A stretch of DNA of 64,000 bases. It comes from Aegilops tauschii subsp. strangulata (taxonomy: Eukaryota; Streptophyta; Magnoliopsida; Poales; Poaceae). Positions 57,979 through 64,000 of the stretch are shown here, piece by piece; the first letter of the stretch is position 1; each line of letters begins with the position of its first letter. The stretch spans positions 145,215,207 through 145,279,206 of the forward strand of contig NC_053037.3 of the NCBI RefSeq assembly GCF_002575655.3, in the 5' to 3' direction. Made by a program: the position numbers and the translations under genes. Under the pieces are notes generated by a model. The model saw only the letters and a program-made list of their open reading frames with translations. It searched no databases and was not told the origin of the DNA.

Positions 57979-59485
57979 TGATAACCCACAAGTATAGGGG
58001 ATCAATTGTAGCCTCTTTCGATAAGTAAGAGTGTCGAACCCAACGAGGAGCTAAAGGTAGAACAAATATTCCCTCAAGTTCTATCGACCACCGATACAAC
58101 TCTATGCACACTTGACGTTCGCTTTACCGGAAACAAGTATGAAACTAGAAGTACTTTGTACGTGTTTTTGGATAGGTTTGCAAGAAGATAAAGAGCGCGT
58201 AAATAAAAAGTAGGGGCTGTTTAGATAAAGACACAACTAAGTTAGTTTTAGTAGAGAGCTTTTTGTCACGAGAAAGTTATTTGTCCTTAGGCAATCGATA
58301 ACTAGACCGGTAATCACTATTGCAATTTTATTTGAGGGAGAGGCATAAGCTAACATACTTTCTCTACTTGGATCATATGCACTTATGATTGGAACTCTAG
58401 CAAGCATCCGCAACTACTAAAGATCATTAAGGTAAAACCCAACCATAGCATTAAAGCATCAAGTCCTCTTTATCCCATACGCAAACAACCTACTTACTCG
58501 GGTCTGTGCTTCTGTCACTCATGCCACCCACCATAAGCAAATCATGAACATATTACAAACCCTACAGCGGGGATCCCTCACGCTTGCGCGACACGGAGAG
58601 CACCATAGGACAGCACCAATAATAAAACATGCAACTCAAACCAATCTTGATCATCAAATAACCCATAGGACAAAACGGATCTACTCAAACATCATAGGAT
58701 AGCCATACATCATTGGGAAATAATATATAGCGTTGAGCACCATGTTTAAGTAGAGATTACAGCGGGTAAGAGAGAGGTTACACCGCGGTATAGAGGGGGG
58801 AAGAGTTGGTGATGATGGCGGTGAAGTTGTTGGTGAAGACTGCAGTGATGATGATGGCCACGGCGGCGTTCCGGCGCCACCGGAAGAGAAGGGGAGAGGG
58901 GGCCCCTTTGTCTTCTTCTTCCTTGACCTCCTCCCTAGATGGGAGAAGGGTTTCCCCTCTGGTCCTTGGCCTCCATGGCGTGGGAGGGGCAAGAGCCCCT
59001 CCGAGATTGGATATGTCTCTCTGTCTCTCTCTGTTTCTGCGTTCCCGTTTGCTTCCCTTTCACCGTTTCGTATATATACAGAGATCCGTAACTCCGATTG
59101 GACTGAAACCTTCGTCGTGATTTTTTACCAAAAATTAGCTTTCTTGCGACCGAAGAAGGGCATCAACCGCCTTACGGGTGGCCCACGAGGGTCAGGGGCG
59201 CGCCCCCTGCCTCGTGGCCGCCTCGGGCACCGTTTCGCGTTGATCTTTCTCCCAGATTTTCCAAATATTCCAAAAATAAGCTCCATCCATTTTTATCCCG
59301 TTTGGATTCCGTTTGATATGGGGTTTCTGTGAAACATAAAACATGCAACAAACAGGAACTGGCACTAGGCACTGGATCAATATGTTAGTCCCAAAAATAA
59401 TATAAAAAGTTGCCAAAAGTATATGAAAGTTGTAGAATATTGGCATGGAACAATAAAAAATTATAGATACGACGGAGACGTATCA
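57979..59485 (-). repeat. 5' LTR of I
   Basis: Similar to 51942-53466 throughout, apart from a ~19 bp absence and some substitutions. The outer end on the minus strand is TGATACGTCTCCGTCGTATC. Confidence 0.92.
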
Positions 59486-59490
59486 CTCTC

Positions 59491-59902
59491 ACCTATGGCC
59501 AAGTGATCATCAACCAGATCCGCCGGAATACCGTGTGCCAACATACGCAAAGTGGCGGTCACGCATTGAAAGGTGCTATGCCCGAGTTCTCCGGCGGCAT
59601 TCCTCCTTTGCCGGAAAAACCGATCATGCATGGCTCGCCAGTCTCTCTGCAATGTGTTTGAACAGCTCGATGCTCATCATAAAATGGCACCGAAAGTAGG
59701 ACTCGGGGTATGCGGGATTCTCCGCAAAATAGTTCGTCATCAATTTATTGTGGTCTTCGATCCTTTCCCTCCACAATTTCTGACGACCAAAAACTGAACC
59801 ACCGTGCTTCGGCTTTTTATTGATGTGCATAGCTAGGACCATTGCAAGGTCTTCCTCTTGAAGATCAAATTCTTCATCGGAAGAATCATGGGGCAAACTC
59901 AT
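59491..59902 (-). pseudogene. Harbinger transposase, N-terminal part
   Basis: It starts MSLPHDSSDEEFDLQEEDLA and continues with HGGSVFGRQKLWRERIEDHN and YFRCHFMMSIELFKHIAERL, typical of plant PIF/Harbinger transposases. Near 59624-59652 the sense moves to another frame (RQRRNAAGELGHSTFQCVTA, then ADLVDDHLAIGES), showing an indel. The reading ends at the insertion site of I and resumes at 51941. Confidence 0.85.
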
Positions 59903-60441
59903 CTACAAATTTGAATTCAAACTAAAATTTAACACTACAAACAACATGCTCTAAATTCATCTACAAAAATGAAGTTAGAAGCAATGTATACCTTGCAAAC
60001 GTTTTGTCAAACACCTTGTGGGCGCCGAGCTACAAACCCCTGTCGGGCGTTGTTCGTCGGCGGAACGGGGCGCTCGAGGGGCGGTCGCGGCAGAGGAAGC
60101 AGCGGCGGCCATCGGGGACGAGGGGGAAGCGGCACGCGCGATGGGGAACGGCGGGGGGAAGCACCGACGGGTTGCCGAAGAGGACGGGGAAGTCGCACAC
60201 GCGGGTGGATATTTCAGATCCGGCGGTTGGTGGACATTCGTGCGGGCGAGTCATTGTACAGCTCGTGGTAGCGGACGCTCGAAAAAAGCAACGCACGATG
60301 CAGTTCTGTTTGGCACGCAGAGTGGTTTTTAGCGCGCGCGTGATTTTTGCGCGTTTGCTGGAGCTGCCGATTTGGTGGCGCACGCTAAAAAGCCGTTTTT
60401 TCAGGCGCGCGGCTTATTTAGCGCCTTTGCTGGAGATGCTC
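59903..60441. other. Harbinger 5' flank, GC-rich, and right inverted end
   Basis: Noncoding part of H upstream of the transposase start. The GC-rich section 60010-60260 gives ORFs in all frames without domains. GCGC-rich phrases near 60330-60430 mirror the left end (50795-50930). Confidence 0.55.
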
Positions 60442-60504
60442 TAAGCACCTATGCATTGGGGAGTTTAGTTGCTAAGCCCCTTTTTTGCGAGGGTAAAGGG
60501 AGTT

Positions 60505-61121
60505 TTATTGCAAGTTCATAGAGTTACAGTCGAGAGGCCACACGTCCTCAATACAAGGTGGTACTGAGCGTAGCCAGACAGCGGTGGCTCGCTCCGATCG
60601 GCTGTAGTTCGCCAAACGATCGACAACTCTATTCTGAGAGCGACTAAGTTTCTGAGGTACAAACTCCCTACTACCAGCTAAATGTTTAATCTCCAAAACT
60701 AAGTGGCCATAAGCTGACCGCCGCAGAGCATCCGTGGAGACATGATAACGCTTCAGAGGAATCCGATTGTAGCATCACCGGAGAGTCGGGGTGTTGAATA
60801 GCCAGGGCATACCTTGTATCATCGCATGTAGTTCCGCCTCCAGTGGATCATTGCAATGGAAAATGTATCGGTATGCTGCAAATAAGATCACCCCTCGCTA
60901 TTCCTTAGGACCATCCCGGCGGCCGCGGTGCCATCCTCCGGCTGGTACGAACCGTCGACGGACAGGGCCACCGTATCCTGCGCTGGTGCCGGCCAAGGCA
61001 GAACAGGCGCAGCAGCCTCTTGGCGCGGCGTCACAAAGGGCACCGAAGGCATTTTCCCTTTGATGATATCCTCAACTGTAAACTTGCCCGCTAGGTTGAT
61101 AGATTTGTAGTAACTATCCAA
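60505..61121 (-). pseudogene. LINE RNase H domain (broken)
   Basis: LSVDGSYQPEDGTAAAGMVL is the start of a plant LINE-type RNase H, including its first catalytic Asp. After a stop at 60888 further pieces follow in other frames (a DPLEAELHA-like helix near 60840 and SRSQNRVVDRLANYSR near 60600). The product would remove RNA from RNA/DNA hybrids during target-primed reverse transcription. Confidence 0.75.
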
Positions 61122-62236
61122 GAATCAACCGAAGCAAGCACAGGTGGGGCTTCCTTGCCGTGGTAGATGTCATTACGTATCTGCCATATACGCCAAATCA
61201 GCATAATCACCATATCTCCGACCACCTCTGAACATGAGCTTAGAAGGAACATTAGCCATTCCTTCCCATTATCAATGAGAAGGTCGTCGTTGGGAAGCGG
61301 CCATCTCCCGCGCATATTAATCCACAAGATCCTTGCCTGAGTGCAAGCAATCAAAGCATGAAAGGTGCTCTTCTCCTCCACCCCACAGAGCGGGCATAGC
61401 GAACGTGTGGCCAAATGCCTATAGTTCTTGCACTTTTGAGTCGCCAGCGTACTAGTGACCACTCTCCAAGCTGTAATTTTCATTTTCTGAGGCACGTTGG
61501 CCGACCAAATTCGGTTCCATAATGAGCGATTTCCCTCCGGGTTTGAGCTGGACGAGCCATTTGCAAAAGCCGTATTGTGATCGCATGTGGCTAGCTTATA
61601 AGCACTCTTCAACGTGAATACTCCGCATTTCTCCGGGAACCAGGACAAGAAGTCACCGCGCTGACGGGGCGATGTTCTGATTTTTACTATGCATTCCACA
61701 TCCATAGGCCAAAAAAATTCCCATAGGCGATCCACTCGCCAAGCACCGTTTCCATCAATAAAGTCAGCCACCCGGTTTAGGCGGCAATTACCCTTGGGAG
61801 AGATAGGGCGAAACGACGAGGGACGGGGGATCCAAGGATCCCTCCAAGTGCGGATGTCAGCTCTGTTCCCCACCCTCCAAATGACACCTTTCTTGAGCAA
61901 ATCGAGACCATGCAAAATACCTTTCCAAACTGAAGAAGCATTGCCCGAGAATACTGTATCCAACAAATGTCCAGAAGGGTAATATTTTGCCTTTAGTAGT
62001 CGTGCACAAAGGCTCTCCGGCGTATCGAGCAATCACCATGCTTGTTTTGCTAACAAGGCTTGGTTAAAAGCCCTCATGTCCCTAAACCCCATGCCACCCA
62101 TGGATTTAGGGAGACTCAGTTTGTCCCAGCTCATCCAAGCCATCTTTTTCTTCCCGTTCTCCACTCCCCACCAGTATTGACGTATCATATGAGTCAACTC
62201 GTCACAGACCGAAGCAGGGAGCTTGAAAACACTCAT
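61091..62236 (-). pseudogene. LINE ORF2 C-terminal region with zf-RVT
   Basis: Two pieces in one frame (62033-62236 and 61091-62032), split by TGA at 62033-62035. Contents: [40 protein letters not shown], then NRIWSANVPQKMKITAWRV and SLCPLCGVEEKSTFHALIAC, the zinc-binding zf-RVT motif of plant LINEs. The frame is left near 61110, where sense passes to the RNase H frame. Confidence 0.85.
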
Positions 62237-62311
62237 GACATAAGCAGGTAGGGCTTGAGCAACAGCCTTGATCAGGATCTCCTCATTACCTGAGGATACA
62301 TATTGCTCACT

Positions 62312-63613
62312 CTAATCTATAAGCTTCTTACGTAAACGCTCTTGGATAGTTTCAAAGTTTCCTTTGTGAATTCTTCCTTCTGGGACAGGAAGGCCCAAGT
62401 ACTTGGGTTCAAAAACTTCTTGTGTAATCTCCAGAACAGATTTAACCTCCTGAACCACACTTGGCAAGCAGTTATCTGAGAAAAGGATGGAGCACTTCAA
62501 CTGGTTGATCAATTGTCCAGTCGCTGCCGGGTACGTGTTCAACACACCTTTAACCAAAAGAGCCTGCTGTTCTGAAGCATGGAAAAACAAAAGGGAGTCG
62601 TCCGCAAACAGGAGATGTGAGATGACAGGAGCACCCCTGCATATCTTAACCCCTTGCAGCCCTTCTTCCCTCATCGACTTGTTTAGAAGGACAGAAAGAG
62701 CATCAGCCACAAAAAGGAAGAGGAAAGGGGATAACGGATCACCTTGGTGGAGCCCTCGTGAAGGAGAGAAGGTCTCCAATAACTTGCCATTAAATTTAAC
62801 AGAGTACTTCACTGAGGTAACACACGCCATAACACGAGAAATCCACTGGTTAGAGAAGCCCCACTTAGAAAGCGCCCTCTCCAAGAAACTCCAATACACA
62901 CGGTCATAGGCCTTCGACAGATCTAGTTTGTAAGCACATAAAGCTGGTGAATTTTCCTTGGCGGATTGAATGTGATGAATACACTCAAAAGCAATAATGG
63001 AGTTATCAGAGATGAGCCTCCCAGGAATGAATGCACTCTGATTTTCGGAGATAAGCTCAGTTAGGAGAGGCCGAAGCCTATTCACCATGCATTTTGACAC
63101 GATCTTATACACCACATTGCACAAACTAATAGGTCGGAAATCCTTCAGCTCCCTAGGATGGGGAACTTTGGGAATTAACACAATCGTCGTGTCATTAACA
63201 CCATCCGGCATGATTCCTGTGACAAAAAACTCCTGCACTGCTGCCACTATCTCCTCCTTGAGAACAGCCCAATTCTGCTGATAGAACCTGGCCGGAAAAC
63301 CATCACAGCCTGGTGCTTTCAACGGCCTGATCTGAAACAACGCATTAGATATCTCCTCCGTATATGGTTTACACAAGGCCTCATTCATCTCTGCTGAAAC
63401 CTTAGGAACGATACTGTCCAGCACCTCGTTCGGATCCAGGGTAGGATCTTTTGTAAAAATCTCCTTGAAATAGGAGCTGGCCATCCGCTCCATCTCAGAT
63501 GGCGCGATGCACCATGAACCGTCAGCCTTCATTAGTTTCTGAATATGGTTTCGCCGAGCACGCCAAACTGCATGGTGGCGTAGGTATTTATTGTTGCGCT
63601 CCCCTTCCTTCAA
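62312..63613 (-). CDS. LINE reverse transcriptase (ORF2 fragment)
   Basis: 433 open codons. The RT domain has KAPGCDGFPARFYQ (about residue 118), LIPKVPHPRELKDFRPISLC, YKLDLSKAYDRVYW, GLHQGDPLSPFLFLF and the catalytic SHLLFADDSLLFF (about residue 345). These are typical of plant L1-clade LINEs. The ends are not natural: TAG at 63614-63616 stands where a Trp is expected (WLKEGERN), and TAG at 62312-62314 cuts before the rest of the protein, which continues in the same frame. The catalytic FADD is intact. Confidence 0.93.
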   Translation of the reverse strand: MKEGERNNKYLRHHAVWRARRNHIQKLMKADGSWCIAPSEMERMASSYFKEIFTKDPTLDPNEVLDSIVPKVSAEMNEALCKPYTEEISNALFQIRPLKAPGCDGFPARFYQQNWAVLKEEIVAAVQEFFVTGIMPDGVNDTTIVLIPKVPHPRELKDFRPISLCNVVYKIVSKCMVNRLRPLLTELISENQSAFIPGRLISDNSIIAFECIHHIQSAKENSPALCAYKLDLSKAYDRVYWSFLERALSKWGFSNQWISRVMACVTSVKYSVKFNGKLLETFSPSRGLHQGDPLSPFLFLFVADALSVLLNKSMREEGLQGVKICRGAPVISHLLFADDSLLFFHASEQQALLVKGVLNTYPAATGQLINQLKCSILFSDNCLPSVVQEVKSVLEITQEVFEPKYLGLPVPEGRIHKGNFETIQERLRKKLID

Positions 63614-63616
63614 CTA

Positions 63617-64000
63617 TTCGATTCGAGACCGTTGAAGCCAAAGCATCTCCTCCCTATACAGAAGCTCATCAAGTTGGTTCATCTTGGCCCGGACCTGTGC
63701 ACGATCCGCGCCCGACAGCTGGAGGTCTGCCACCCGATTTTGCAGTTTTTGATCTCCTTCAAGACATTACCAAAATTAGCTTTGCTCCATTGCCGCAAAT
63801 CATTCATCACATCTTTCAACGAGTGGGCTACTGAGCCCAAATTGCCGACTGGGCGGTGCTTAGCCTAGGCCTCAGTGATGATCGTGGGGAGCTTGATGTC
63901 CTGCTCCCACATGATCTCATAACGTGGAATAGACGCCCGGCGCCTCGGCTCCTGCACCCCTTCTAGATTGATCAAAAGTGGGCTATGGTCTGAACAGGAG
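63617..64000 (-). pseudogene. LINE endonuclease C-terminal end and spacer
   Basis: From the window edge the minus strand reads SDHSPLLINLEGVQEPRRRA, the final motif (SDHSP) of the AP-like endonuclease. A basic/helical spacer with stops and frame changes then leads to RT. The catalytic part is beyond the right edge. Confidence 0.75.

Larger units (their letters stand above)
51942..59485 (-). mobile_element. Non-autonomous Gypsy-type LTR retrotransposon I
   Basis: 7.5 kb, minus strand, LTRs 51942-53466 and 57979-59485, target duplication CTCTC (51937-51941 and 59486-59490). It sits within the transposase gene of H. The primer binding site is at 57951-57967 and the polypurine tract at 53467-53487. 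Three adjacent ORFs of unknown function lie after the primer site; no pol domain is present. The noncoding 53490-56610 carries the same hairpins, motif repeats and post-ORF block as A and B, although the LTRs belong to a different family. Confidence 0.92.
50780..60441 (-). mobile_element. PIF/Harbinger DNA transposon H, interrupted by I
   Basis: The left end GAGCATCTCCAATAG and the right end (minus strand) GAGCATCTCCAGCAA are inverted ends, flanked on both sides by TAA (50777-50779, 60442-60444), the usual Harbinger-type trinucleotide duplication. Removing I and one copy of its CTCTC duplication leaves about 2.1 kb, holding a single transposase gene on the minus strand. No Myb-like second ORF was found, although complete Harbinger elements normally have one. 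The transposase has several stops, so H is not autonomous. Confidence 0.88.
60481..64000 (-). mobile_element. L1-type LINE with RNase H, 5' end outside the window
   Basis: Minus-strand non-LTR retrotransposon. Domains in order (right to left): the end of the endonuclease (63840-64000), reverse transcriptase (62312-63613), zinc-binding zf-RVT region and RNase H (60505-61121). The 3' end has AATAAA and an A6 run at 60481-60486. Several in-frame stops and at least one frameshift show it is dead. Confidence 0.9.

Noticed and set aside
57857..58111. An 84-residue ORF starting MCIELYRWSIELEG, also at the beginning of the 51274-52074 frame
   Set aside because: It is the LTR end of I translated. In the second place it merely fuses in frame to the Harbinger transposase and is not part of that protein.
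60004..60444. Overlapping ORFs in the GC-rich right part of H, considered as a Myb-like second Harbinger gene
   Set aside because: No helix-turn-helix or Trp spacing of a Myb/SANT domain is visible, and ORFs are open in many frames because of GC content.

Overview
The window is nuclear DNA of a large-genome grass, almost certainly a Triticeae species (wheat, Aegilops, barley or rye type). The basis is the WIS/BARE1/Angela-type Copia LTRs (inner end reading TGTTGGGGAACGTAG on the + strand), the Gypsy LTRs that begin TGATACGTCTCC, a Maximus-like Sirevirus, a Stowaway MITE beginning CTCCCTC, and one intron-containing plant gene. About 85% of the sequence is transposable elements, many nested. 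There are no prokaryotic operons, CRISPR arrays, rRNA genes or convincing tRNA genes; tRNA-like signals are only primer binding sites.

Left third (1-30690): one Copia element (called F here, minus strand, BARE/Angela-related) is the base layer. Its pieces lie at 13870-14047, 21041-22223 and 29228-30690. It is cut by two full-length non-autonomous Gypsy elements, A (14048-21040, minus) and B (22224-29222, plus, TSD AACCA), and by a third LTR element, C, whose outer end is at 13869. C's LTR is cut by another Gypsy-type LTR, E (right end at 13533). E is cut by a 10.5 kb Sirevirus Copia, D (1316-11790, minus), with recognisable gag, protease, integrase, reverse transcriptase and RNase H. That gives D in E in C in F.

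Middle (30691-50779): a 24-bp minisatellite, a full-length WIS/BARE/Angela element G (31475-39666, TSD TCACC) with nearly identical LTRs but wrecked coding sequence, two small coiled-coil plus membrane-tail ORFs, and two long repeat arrays that look like CACTA-type debris. Then comes the only clear host gene: an ABI-like (ABIL) subunit gene of the SCAR/WAVE actin-regulatory complex, 9 exons, 44606-47178, 317 codons, with an apparent GC-AG intron. A Stowaway MITE (48934-49056) and microsatellites follow.

Right (50780-64000): a PIF/Harbinger DNA transposon H (TAA duplication, GAGCATCTCC inverted ends). Its transposase gene is split by a non-autonomous Gypsy element I (51942-59485, minus, TSD CTCTC). 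After it lies the 3' part of an L1-type LINE with an RNase H domain, running off the right edge.

The most interesting signal is shared by the three non-autonomous Gypsy elements A, B and I. They carry different proteins but the same set of noncoding elements in the same order: a block just after the ORF, 3-4 copies of a 14-bp motif (ATATAAGTGAAGCA), two neighbouring hairpins with pairing kept by wobble, and a common polypurine tract. This looks like a cis-acting RNA cassette recognised by an autonomous partner that is absent from the window.
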